Shown: positions 1 to 10,744 of the stretch, one piece after another
Layout: the number at the start of each line of letters is the position of its first letter
How positions within the stretch are numbered: the stretch's first letter is position 1
Source of the DNA: Epiperipatus broadwayi
Lineage: Eukaryota > Onychophora > Udeonychophora > Euonychophora > Peripatidae
NCBI GenBank assembly: GCA_028023455.1
Contig: JAQFVV010000032.1
Coordinates: 248,001-312,000, forward strand
Reading direction: 5' to 3'
DNA: 64,000 bases
Notes under the pieces: model-generated
Seen by the model: the letters and a program-made list of their open reading frames with translations, nothing else
What the model was told of the DNA's origin: nothing
Databases searched by the model: none
Translations under genes and position numbers: made by a program

Positions 1-1480
1 TTTAGATTGCTTGGAATATTTTATAGCATTACCTTATCTTATGAACATATGAGTATGTGTGTGTGCATTGAATACACATAGAACTTATTATTATTATTCT
101 AGAAATATGAGCTAAAAAGGATATGCATACTTTTCTTTTATATTACCAATGTAATATGATTTAATGATACATATAATTTATATGATTTTTTAGTGGTGGA
201 ACTCTATTATTTTTAAAATGTTTTAAATATTGATTTAATACATTTAAAAAAGTCATTTGTATTTTTATTGCTGAATTTTTAAAGTGAAGAAACTTTTTTC
301 TCGTTTAGTAGTTTTAGATTAGCGAAATCATACATGAATCTTATTTATTGTTTTAGAATAATGTTTGATAATTTTGTGATGTAGATTGATAAATCTATTA
401 TGAAACTTTTAATGATCTTGGGATTATGAAAAGAAATCAATGGGATACTTGTATGTATGATTTATGAGGAATAAAAAGTAACTTTTATTATTATCTTAGT
501 AGTTTATGCAGGTACAGATAATGTAGCCCTGTGACTTGTATATTTTCCATGGGCAGTGTCTTCTTTAGTATTGGGTATTTTAATGTTTGAAGGAGCTGAA
601 TAAAATAGTCTGGACATTATTTTATATTTGAGGTTATTGGACAGAGTAGTCATGCCTCTTCATATGCACTATTGCCATGTAGATTCTCATATATTTTATA
701 CTATTGAGTCTATACTCTAGTTGGTTCTTCATGCCTTTGCATTATATCTCTATCTTAATTTCAAAAGTTATTGCATCATATAGAATTGAATTCATGAAGG
801 AGAATAATAAATAATTTTGGGAATTGTAGGATCGTTATTTTTGAACGATGATAAGATAACTTTTTTTTTATATTGGTTTATATTGAGATCAAATACAAAT
901 GATATTGAAAGTAAATGCAAACTATAAGGATAAAGAATCATAAATATTTCCGTATTTTATTCAACTATTTTTTTTTTAAATATATAAGTGATAATAAATT
1001 ATTCACGAAATTTTTTTGAATAATTTTTGAATATTTTGATTATACATAGTAATGCATATTTTAAAAGAATAAAACACCCAGAAGAAACAACATGAAATAG
1101 AATGAGTATTTATATTTTATGAATATTATTTTATGTTTGAGAACATGCATAAAACACATACATGGAGATTTTTATTGGAGCATTGCTAAGCAAGGTGTAT
1201 AAAAGTATGTCAATCATATTGTTTTATTTAAGTCCATTTATTTATTTAACGAACCAAAATAAATATTTTTTAATAACATCAGCACTATAATAGTAAAAGT
1301 TTAATTTGTTATAAATCTATGAACATATATTGAAAATAAATGTTACTTCAGTAGTTTATAATTTCATATTTTTGTATATGCTTATGGAAAACATATTTTG
1401 AATACATGTCAATTAATGGATATTATATTCAACTATAAAAGAGAGTGTATTGTGCCAGGGTTGATGATAATTAAACTCTA
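1..1480. other. A+T-rich non-coding stretch
   Basis: No gene or recognisable element was found. The stretch is simple A+T-rich sequence with short homopolymer runs and no long reading frame. Confidence 0.6.
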
Positions 1481-1483
1481 TTA

Positions 1484-1685
1484 TAAGATTATTAAAACAG
1501 GCAAAACTCTCTATATGTATTGCCACTCAGTGCAAGCCAGAGTAATCAATGGATGCCAGAAGGCTTGTGCATAAAATCTCCATCTAGTGCCTAATACGTA
1601 TAGAGAGTTTTGCCTGTTTTAATAACAGTTAAGAGCAAACATAAGAAATAGTGATCACGTGATGTTTATTGGCTTAAGATTGTTA
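1484..1685. mobile_element. Family L foldback insertion, short copy (L1)
   Basis: This is the smallest clear member of a family found at six places in the window. Two arms at 1491-1520 and 1594-1623 are reverse complements with 29 of 30 positions matching. The family core (AACAGGCAAAACTCTC, then GCAAGCCAGAGTAATCAATGG) lies inside. The right arm continues about 50 bp further, through GTGATCACGTGATG, than the left. The insertion (1495-1674) is flanked by 11-bp direct repeats at 1484-1494 and 1675-1685 that differ at one base and read as a target-site duplication. No coding sequence is present. Mobilisation is probably by an enzyme supplied elsewhere. Seen: arms and duplication. Inferred: retroposition. 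Confidence 0.75.
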
Positions 1686-1725
1686 TTACTTACCCTGTTC
1701 ATAAAGTGTGTGTATTCATAATTGA

Positions 1726-1855
1726 ACATATAATTTTTTTTAAAGTGTCATAGCATTGGCCGGGATGTGAACCCGCAACCCAGGCAACTGCCTGCAAATG
1801 CAAGGCAGTCACACTGACCTCTCGACCACCAATGCAAGACTACATATAATTTTTT
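1726..1855 (-). mobile_element. Mini tRNA-derived SINE, copy 1
   Basis: Read on the minus strand, this is a tRNA-like head with perfectly pairing acceptor ends (GCATTGG and CCAATGC), a box A-like TGGTCGAGAGG and a box B-like GGGTTCACATCCC. It is followed by a short linker (TATGACA) and an A run. The variable arm is long, as in Ser or Leu tRNAs, but the anticodon stem is imperfect, so this is not called as a working tRNA gene. The element (about 1740-1841) is flanked by a perfect 14-bp duplication, ACATATAATTTTTT, at 1726-1739 and 1842-1855. RNA polymerase III transcription and mobilisation by a LINE or other reverse transcriptase are inferred from the SINE class. Confidence 0.8.
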
Positions 1856-1869
1856 GTGGTTGTTGTTTT

Positions 1870-3530
1870 GTATAGTTTTGTTTAAATAATCAAATAAAGA
1901 ATTTAAAATAATATAGGATTATTTGTATTTTTATATTGGAAATAGTCCAATACAGAAATACAACTAGAACACCATCATCACAAACCTTCAGAAAAACAAT
2001 ACAGAATTATGTCTGTAAACTTATATATGTATACACATACATATAATGGTTATAAATTATTTAAAGTAATAACAGCTTATTATTCTTTTTTTTGTCTCAT
2101 TTATAGAAGACAAGAAAAACATGTATTTTTAAATTTTGTTTTAAGCAGTTTATGTTTAAAAATTAAATTTGTAATTTTTAATTAAAAATTAAAAGATAAA
2201 AAATAAAAATTTTTTACATATCTAATATTTTTATCTTGCTGTTCATAAAAAAACAGCATGCAGAAATTAGGTAATTTATTTTCTGTAACATGTTTGTTAT
2301 TTTATAGTGTTTTATTATTAATTAACTGAAAAAACAACTTGTGTGGTAATAAAATTGATTAAAGTATATATACCATCTATGAATCTCAAACATTCTATTT
2401 TATGTGACTATAAAGGATTAGTTAGTGACATTTTAGTTGGATAATCATTTATGTTGCAGAGAGAGAAAAAATATTTTTTTTCATTCCAGGGGAGAAAGTT
2501 TTATTTTTTTTTATTTGAGAAAATCTATCAGTAGCTTTGGGACTTAAAAGTGTTCTCAATACAATATATTTGTTGATAGTCAGTACATAAAAAGTTATAG
2601 TAGTAACATTAATAAAAGATTTTATTAATTTATTTTATTAAATTTTATAATGATTACAGTGTATTGCAGCCATCATGGAAAAAATAGACTGACAAGCAGA
2701 GATAATTATAACACAAGAAATTTGAGTAACTAGGCTTGATATTTATTTGTGAACAAGCTAACAATAATAAAATAATATTTAACAACATGTACACATAATA
2801 CTAAATAATTTTTACATATAATTATGTAATATCAAATGTCACAAATACCTAGTCATGGAGGTTTACTAAATTATAATAATAACAGTGTTGTCTATAAAAG
2901 TTTCTATGATTCTTTTAACTCTTCAGTGGTTAAATTTACTTGGTATATCCATAATCCTCTTGAATACTCAATCCTTGAAATTTTTTGTTTTGAAGATGAA
3001 TTAATTCCTATTCTGTTTAAGATATTTCACAGGTAGCAATGCTATAGTCATGGGAATGTCTAGATCAATCTTGTTACTATTAATGCTACTCTATTTATGG
3101 AACAGGAACCAATCTTTAATTATATCAGTTTAATAAATCTCTAATTTGATTTACTTCTTTAATCACAATTATTTCCTAGTAATGAAAATCTTTAAGCATG
3201 CTTATTCAAACATTTTTACTTTACTAAATATATATAACTTTCTTGTGTTTTCATAAATAATTTAGCTCAATTTATTTTTTATAACTTAGTCAAGATGGCC
3301 TCTTTTTACACACAACTTTTAAGTAGCAAAATTATTTTTTCTATCACAGTTCTGACAGTTTGTGTATACTTAAATAATTAGTACTTTCTAAAAGAGAGTG
3401 GTTAATAAATCATCTATGTAGGTTGATAGTAAAAAACAAGAGCAAATAATAACTGATGATGACAAAATGTAATAGGTTCATATCTAAATGCATTTAGTCC
3501 AGTTTCAAGAGTTCTCACTGATGAAACCTT
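1870..3530. other. A+T-rich non-coding stretch
   Basis: Nothing could be identified. A 66-codon reading frame at 2836-3036 has no recognisable motif and is about what chance gives in such sequence. Confidence 0.5.
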
Positions 3531-3533
3531 AAA

Positions 3534-4471
3534 ATAGTAACTAGTAAAACAGGCAAAACTCTCCATATAGTAGTGCCACTTATTGCAAGCCAGAGTAATC
3601 AATGATTACAAAAAGGTTTGTGCATAAAATTCCTATCTATTGCCTACTTATCCAATATCCCCAGCCTAGTTTCTAGCTTGTAGCTTTCATCAGTGAGGAG
3701 CCTTGTATTAGAGAGCACTGCACCTAGATCTTAGAATCTAATGTAACCCTCCAGCAGCTACCTTTTGTTTCTACTTAATAAAAAATATGAGTTTCAAATT
3801 GAAAACATAATAATAATTTCAATCCAAGCTCATTAGCTTAAATAGTCATATAGGGCTGAACTCAGTTCAGTCCCCATACATTTTTGTGTCTTTGGTTTTC
3901 TAATAACCACAACCATCACTATCATATTAGGCAGAATTGATAGTAAATTACTAAACATTACATGATCACCATTTCCTATACTTGCTCAAGTTGTTAAAAC
4001 AGGAAAAACTTTCCATACAGTAGTACCACTCAGTGCAAGCCAGAATAAAATCAAGCAATGAAAGAAGGTTTGTGCATAAAATCCCCATCTAGTGCCAACT
4101 CATCCAATATTCCCAGACTCATTCGGATCTATATGACTATATATGCTAATGAGCTTGGATTGAAAGTATTATTAAGTTTTCAATTTTAAACTTATAATTT
4201 TGTAGTTAAGATAAAAGGTGGCTGCTGGAGAGTTGCATTATATTCAAAGATCTAGGTACAGTGCTCTCAGATCCAATACTCTTCATTGATGAAATTCACA
4301 AGCTAGAAACTAGTCTGCGGATATTGGATGAGTTGTCACTAGATACAGATTTTATGCACAAACCATTGGTTACTCTGGCTTGCACTGAGTGGCACTAGTG
4401 TATGGAGAGTTCCACCTGTTTTGACAGCTTGGGTATGCATAAGAAATGGTGATCATGTGATAGTAACTAGT
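3534..4471. mobile_element. Family L composite with inverted and tandem parts (L2)
   Basis: The insertion 3546-4459 is flanked by a perfect 12-bp duplication, ATAGTAACTAGT, at 3534-3545 and 4460-4471. It holds one nearly full forward unit (about 445 bp, starting AAAACAGGCAAAACTCTC). A second forward unit starts near 3993 and breaks off near 4130. The sequence then switches to the reverse strand and runs to the right end, finishing GGTGATCATGTG. The forward and reverse parts pair over several hundred bases, for example CTAGATCTT and AAGATCTAGG stretches and the CTCCAGCAGCCACC block. No reading frame is conserved between copies, so the family is non-coding. Confidence 0.8.
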
Positions 4472-4474
4472 CTG

Positions 4475-5100
4475 AGGATATAAACAGAATATCACTAAAT
4501 TCTAAGTATCAATGTTTGTTATCTACCATCTGATTTACATAATAAATTTACTGTGAGTTTAATCATAATCATTAAATATTAAGGGGATTGTGAACAATTC
4601 ATTTTAATAAAAATTCTAAATTATTTTGATTTTATAGCAGATTTAACTCAGTATATGCATTTGAATACATCTTTTACTGATGAAAAAAAATTCTAATACA
4701 TTGTTATTTTTATTTAATTAATAATAATATATAAAAATGAAAGCTTTATCAATCTATTAACTGAAACAGTATATTTCTTCTCTCATAAATATTTCACATA
4801 TTTTACTCACAGCTCTATCTGTGCCAGATTTAAACCCTAGTGAGTGGGAAAAGAGTTTGACAAGTAATAATTGTCATTCATATTACTAACCCACCTGGAA
4901 ATACAGCAGCTTGCATCTTCCAAGGAGAATGAGATTCACTCACTTGGTCAGAGATTATTTAGCCATATTATTGTAAATATAATAAAAAATTAATGTAATA
5001 AATTCCAGAGTATTTATTCTAGCATGAATCCAAAAGATAAATTAGCCAAAGTTACAGTACATAATTAAATACATTTGTAAGAATACATTATAATCTAATT
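4475..5100. other. A+T-rich non-coding stretch
   Basis: No feature was recognised. A slightly more complex segment at about 4800-4960 has no identifiable homology. Confidence 0.4.
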
Positions 5101-5284
5101 ATACAATAAGCTTTAATGCAGAGTTAGCTATCATTTAGCGGATTAGGTAGAAATGTTGTAGAGCTCTTGGAATAGATGGTTATCTTAGCTTTATCAATTG
5201 AAGCATTGTTATTGCACTTATAGGGTTTGATTACAGTGGTGAAGTGTTTGTGGCAGTCCATATCATTTGATAGCCAGCTTTATT

Positions 5285-5530
5285 TCATGAATGCGTCATT
5301 ATGTTGACTCCATCAGTGAAAGTTCTCTCGATGGCATTAGCCACAGAATGTCTGATCTCACTGGTAGGATCAGCAGGGCATAGTGTCTCATTCAGATGGT
5401 TGGAGGCATGCGAAGTTGTAGAGGACTGTAGGACAACCATTCTCCAGGTAGGAAAATAGTCACTGCCTACTTCTACTCTGACATTTTTTAGTTTCAAAAT
5501 TCTTGAGATCTGGCTTATATGAATAAAAAG
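5285..5530 (-). pseudogene. Unidentified coding-like fragment (exon or retrocopy)
   Basis: On the minus strand a 70-residue frame, open further upstream to about 5530, has a more balanced amino-acid composition and codon use than the surrounding A+T-rich frames (for example FPTWRMVVLQ and EIRHSVANAIERTFTD). It ends at a stop at 5285, immediately followed on the minus strand by AATAAA, the standard polyadenylation signal. That fits a 3'-terminal exon or a processed copy. I do not recognise the protein. No A tail or duplication was found to prove a retrocopy, and chance remains possible. Confidence 0.25.
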
Positions 5531-5559
5531 ATTCTATATCATATCAAAATTTTACCTTT

Positions 5560-7470
5560 ATATATATATTGCATAGTATAAAACAATCTTTCATATTCTT
5601 ACCTTGCAGTGAAATAATCCATTAACATATTTCTACCACCACACATGATGTGTTTATTATCTGTTTTACTATCTAAAAATCTGCAGCAAGGGTTCTATAA
5701 AAAATATCTGCTTTTGTTACACTATTTTGCAAAATAAGATAAAATAATTCTAAGCAAAATGCTTTTAAGATAGTTTGTGAGTAACACCTGCTAGTTGCCA
5801 AAATGTTGTTAATGTTTTATTAATTACTGATTAAGTAATTAATGCATCCTTGTGGGATTGCATTAGTGAGATGCTATTGTTCAATTTCACAACCCTCATT
5901 TCTTTCTACTAAACAAAATTATGGTGTGATCCTTAATATTTATAAGAATGCAAATAATACTATATATAAATTTTAAAATAATACTAGAATATATATGTAA
6001 TAAGGAATATCTGATTTATATGTTTATATAGATATCCGTACATGCATATACTTTAAATTACAAATTACATTAATTGATTTACCATTTCTTGCGGTTATTA
6101 ATTCACCTATCTATAATAACTGTATATATGTTAAACATAATTCATATGGGCATACATCTAGGGAGACTGCATAAACATTGCAATAATATTAGGGTTTAAA
6201 CTATGAAGTAAAGTGAAACAAAGATTGCAGAGAAAATCTTACTATTTCAATACATAAGGCTTATTTAAAAAAATTTCCCTGGATATTTTTATTCTCCTAC
6301 ACTTTATTTTGGTGAAATCGGTTATATAGTTGGATTGGTAACATGTGGTTCTTATAAATATCATTTCAAAAATCATTTTTAATTAGTAGTAAGATCAATT
6401 CAATTTCAGACTACCTGATTTAGCATCCACATTTTACCTCACCATAGCTGGGCTAAGACTAACTTGATACTGAAGTCTAGTACCTATTCTTGTTACACTG
6501 TATCATTTTTTAATAAATACCTTTGTTATCTATTCAATCACATGATCTATCTCAAAATGACAGCATTAAGCCTTGACTTTATTTTAACAAAATGATTACC
6601 TCTTTTTTTCCAAAAAGAAATAATTATATCCTAATTATTGGAAAAATCCCTTGTTTTTACTTTTTTTAATTGCTTGAAATAGATAATATACTGGAAAACA
6701 CGTTTCATTTTTTAGAGAGAAAGGGGAAAAAAGAAATTCCTTTTAATTAAATAATATTTTTAAAAAAATTTAATCTCTTTTTCTTATGAGAATTGATAAA
6801 CAATTTTTTAAATAGTCTATTTACTTCTCTCTTTTTTTCTTTTTTTAAACTAAGAGCAAAATAAATAAAATTACTGAAGACAAAAATATTCTTTACTTAT
6901 TTCAGTTCTCTCTTTTTTTTACAACTATCTCTAATGAATATTGAATATCCATATTATTATTATTGTTTTAAATGTATTGAATTTGTCACATGATTACTTA
7001 ATGTATGGAAATTCCTGCCTAAGTTTAATAATGGTAAGGTAGCAAAACCCTATTTAATAATTAGGCGGTATTAAAACCAATATAAGAAGAAATAATTCTT
7101 CTCACTATATACATAAAACTTCTACAAATGTAAAATATTTAAAGCTAAAAGTTAAACTAGTCAATAAAAATAAACACTAAATTTAGAATTAATTTTGGCA
7201 AAATTTAAAAATTAAAATTGCATCACCGATTAATTTGACTTCTCAAGCGCAAAAGAACACAATAGGAACATAAATATGCACTAAATAATTTTCTCATAAT
7301 TCTCAATTACATTTCAATTATCTTTAATATCAAAAGAATAGTTAAATAAGTTAATAACTTCGGCATAATACATTAGCTATTCAAACAATCTTATGACCTG
7401 TATTCTTTCATGGCTAAATAGTGCAGATCAATAATTTTTATTCGTTACTCTATTTTATGAACTTTAACAT
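5560..7470. other. A+T-rich non-coding stretch
   Basis: No element or gene was identified. The stretch contains T- and A-rich runs (6590-6900) and otherwise unique A+T-rich sequence. Confidence 0.5.
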
Positions 7471-7476
7471 TAAGCT

Positions 7477-8107
7477 AATTGCTGTCTATTGAGTAAATTA
7501 TGTAAATAATAAATAAAGTTACATGTGTGTTTGTGCATAAATAGTCAATATAAAAAACATTAACAGTTACTCTAAAAATAATGAAAATGCAGTAAGTGAA
7601 GTTATGCAAATTATCAAATTAACAGGGATATGGTAATTTGCAAAAAGCCAAAAATGAGACTATTTGTGCAAATTATATTATGTTAAACAAAACTGACTGT
7701 CTAGAACAGAGTGAATATCCAGAGAGCAGTAGAAAGCAGTACAGTGTATAATGCATGTACAAGCAATATGGTGTTTGCAAAACAGCTGTCCAAGAGCAGC
7801 AAAACATGCTGGAAAATATGTTATAATAAAAAGTTAATGAAGAATTAACCAATTAAAATAAAGTACTGCAAAAGAAATTCTATGTTATATGGCAATATTA
7901 TAAAGAAGTATTCATTCATAATTAAAACTGATCTAAATTTATAATATTCAACTAATGAGCTGCTAGTTAAAAATATTAACATGCTGCTACCATTGTGCAT
8001 TCTGAGTAATAAACTCATTGGTAAATTAAATCTTTTTGTGAGTGTAGTATTTCCAAAATAATTTAATGAATGTACTGCTAGCTTAGGTCAAGTCTGGTTT
8101 CTGTACA
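7477..8107 (+). repeat. 5' LTR of the Gypsy-type element
   Basis: This is the left member of the LTR pair. It starts near ATTGCTGTCTATTGAG, aligning with ATTACTATGTAGAGAC at the right copy, and ends near CTGTACA. It is somewhat longer than the right copy because of small insertions. No clear primer-binding site follows it; the adjacent TATCAATTGCTG is not a match I can assign to a tRNA. Confidence 0.8.
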
Positions 8108-8199
8108 TATCAATTGCTGAAATCAATAGTTTAAAACCTGTAAACATCAATTGACACAGTTTCGAGAATCTGTGTTAAGCATCAGTTAGAAACTTGGAT

Positions 8200-9870
8200 G
8201 TCTAATATGGCAATAAAGAATATCATGATAATGCCATATGACATAAGCAAGCTGCAGCAATGGCAAATATATGTTAGTTATGCTAAATGATACATGATAG
8301 TTGTCAACATTAGTTGAAAATGCTACCCTAATATGGATGTCATGAAAGAATGTGTTGCAATTAGCAAATCACCTCTGTGACTTAAAAATGCATGAAGATA
8401 TTCTGTATAAGATATTGCTGCAATCAAAAACTTTAAAATACATAGTGTGACTTTATTTCTAAAACAAAAAGCAGTCACCAAATGAAAACATACAGGAGTG
8501 TGATATAGTTTTGTGATAATTATCAAAGGATTGCAAATTTAGAGTCTATGTAGAAGAGATGTTATTAAATCAGTTTTTATTGTGCATGTGAAATGAAAAA
8601 ATTAATATTGCTAAGTGACTCTTACTAACATATAATTTTGCCATGAATGCTGAATAGCATACAAAGCTGTTCTAGAAAATACAATAGAATTTAAAATATG
8701 GCAGATGAAATTAAGCCAACTATATGTATACAACACAAAGGCACAGATGATGGAGAACAATACTAAACAGGAGTTTAATGTCTGTTATTGCTGAAAAGGA
8801 AATAATACATAAAAAGAATATATAAATTCAGGAAAGGCAACTGACATAATTATGGACTGACAGGTCATTGGGCAAGAGTTTGCAAAAACAAACAAGAAAT
8901 GACTAAAATGGATTTATCTGCCAATAGTAAATCAAGGATAGTATATGAATGTTGCAAATATTGAAAATATAAAGGAAAGTGACCATATGTCAAATTTATT
9001 AGGTCAAAATTTTGTAATCCCAAAAATTGAAATTGATAGTGGGGTAGTTAATAAAAAATGAAACAATGGGATACAAATTAAAAAGACAAGGTTAGTAACT
9101 ACAGACAAAAAGAATAATGATAGTAAAGAGACACATAAAAAATTTAACATTATATGTAGTAACCAAGAATATTACTCTATATTGGGATGCTGCTGTATCC
9201 AATCTCTGAGACTAAGCACTAAATGTGTCAAAAATGCCAAACTGAAAATTAAAGTCTGGAACAAATTTCCACTACTATATAATTCAATTTTAAAGAGAAT
9301 AAATAGAAAACTTATAATGGAAAGGATAAGAAATTATGCAGGATACCAATTAGTTAAAGATTGGATTAAACATGTATGACCAGAAAAGTAATCAAAAATA
9401 TGTAGTGCTAAAAATCTGGAATGCTCGGTAAAGTTTGACAGTGTGTCAACAAATGTATTCTTATGCCAGACTGAGTTTAAATTCCAACTGAGGGGAGGAA
9501 ACATACGCTGCAATCACTAAATAAAGATTTATTATCTTGGAAGAGTGTGCATGAAAGAACTATCCCATTCATATTTCTGGTATATACCTGAATAATGACA
9601 TTGAAGAAACTATAAAGAAATGTTAAGTTTCTCAAAAAGTGCAGAGTGTTGAAACCAAAAAATACAAAACTAAAATGAAAGAGATAAAGTCTGAAAATTT
9701 CAAGTCCAATATAGGGCAGAACTGTCTAAATAAAAGACATACTGAAAAAAATAGATACCAGGAATGATAATTAGGCTACTCTCTAAGAAAATATGCAAAA
9801 TTATATTGGAAGATGGTAGAGAAGTAATACAGCATGTTAACCATTTAAAAAATTATTTTATTGAGCCAAT
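8200..9870 (+). pseudogene. Gag-Pol remnant of the Gypsy-type element
   Basis: This is a broken coding region. Around 8783-8830 and 8851-8885 there are two decayed CCHC zinc knuckles; the second reads TGHWARVCKNK. Near 9013 the residues IPKIEIDSGV resemble the aspartic-protease start, with DSG as the active-site triplet, but support is weak. Around 9540-9690 the phrase NNDIEETIKKC, followed closely by QKVQSVETKK, matches the zinc-binding N-terminus of Gypsy integrases; the second cysteine of the CxxC pair appears as serine and a stop lies between. At 9805-9858 ILEDGREVIQHVNHLKN matches the conserved C-terminal integrase and polyprotein tail. Reverse transcriptase and RNase H motifs are absent between protease and integrase. 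Confidence 0.75.
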
Positions 9871-10174
9871 TGAGATAATAATTAAGATTACAAGTTCAGC
9901 TACCACCAGTGTAAAAGGTTCTCTAGGAAACAGTGTGAATATAAAATGGATGTGTTTTCTAATACCAAAATAGATGTAGAAAGAAATCTTCAACCCAAAA
10001 ATCACAGCATTTATCTGCTGAATTAAATGATGAATCACAGCATGAAGATAAAAGAGTTTTCTCCAAAAAAGAAGAAAGACATTTCTCTAGACAGATCAGA
10101 GTATAAATAAAACCTGCATAGTTGCAAGATTATATGTGTGATTAAACTCTCCTATTTTAAGAGTGAAGAGGAGG

Positions 10175-10744
10175 TATTACTATGTAGAGACTAAATTGTG
10201 TAAATAATAGTTATATGTGTGGCATAAGTAGTCAATATAAAAGACATTAATAGACTTTTGTAGAAATAATAAAAATGTTATGAATGATTTTCTGCAAATT
10301 ACAAAATTAATCTGGAAATATTAATTTACAAGAAAACAATAATAAAATTATTTATTCAAACTATGTCACATTAAACAGAACTGAGTATCTACATGGTAAA
10401 TAGTGAGAGAAGTAAAGAATGGAACAGTGCATAATATATGTATTGCAAAAGAGCAGTGAAATATGCTGAAGGAAGCAATGTAGTGAAAAGCTAATGAAGA
10501 ACAGTTAACACAGTAAAATAGTATGTAAGACATGCTACATTATAGTTCAATATTATAAAGAACTATGTGTGCATAATTAAGACTGATTTCATTTATGGAA
10601 TTCAACCAGCAAGACATTAGTTGAAAATACTAACAAGTTACATTTTGAGTAATAAATTTATTAAGTTAAACTTTTTTTCTGAATTATTTCCAAAATAATT
10701 TAATAAGTTTACAGCTACCCTAGGTTAGATATGGCCCCTGTAAG
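10175..10744 (+). repeat. 3' LTR of the Gypsy-type element
   Basis: This is the right member of the LTR pair. It begins just after the purine-rich tract (TATTACTATGTAGAGAC) and ends near CCCCTGTAA. It aligns throughout with 7477-8107 with many substitutions and small gaps. Confidence 0.8.

Larger units (their letters stand above)
7477..10744 (+). mobile_element. Decayed Gypsy-type LTR retrotransposon with internal deletion
   Basis: Two long direct repeats (about 7477-8107 and 10175-10744) align along their whole length and share many blocks, such as AGTCAATATAAAA, ATGAAGAA, TTTCCAAAATAATTTAAT and AATATTATAAAGAA. A purine-rich tract (AAGAGTGAAGAGGAGG, 10159-10174) directly precedes the right repeat, as a polypurine tract precedes a 3' LTR. 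The interior is only about 2.1 kb. In order it shows gag zinc-knuckle remnants, a weak protease-like segment, then integrase pieces. Reverse transcriptase and RNase H are not found, so a large internal deletion is likely. All frames are broken by stops and shifts. The LTRs differ heavily, so the insertion is old and non-autonomous. The exact ends and the target duplication are unclear. Confidence 0.85.

Noticed and set aside
1755-1840. Functional tRNA gene
   Set aside because: The acceptor stem pairs well, but the anticodon stem and T stem are imperfect and the unit has a linker, A tail and target duplication, so it is a SINE.
8323-8526. 67-codon minus-strand frame inside the Gypsy element
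   Set aside because: The element's genes run on the + strand; this frame has no motif.
9853-10038. 61-codon minus-strand frame
   Set aside because: It is antisense to the integrase C-terminal remnant.
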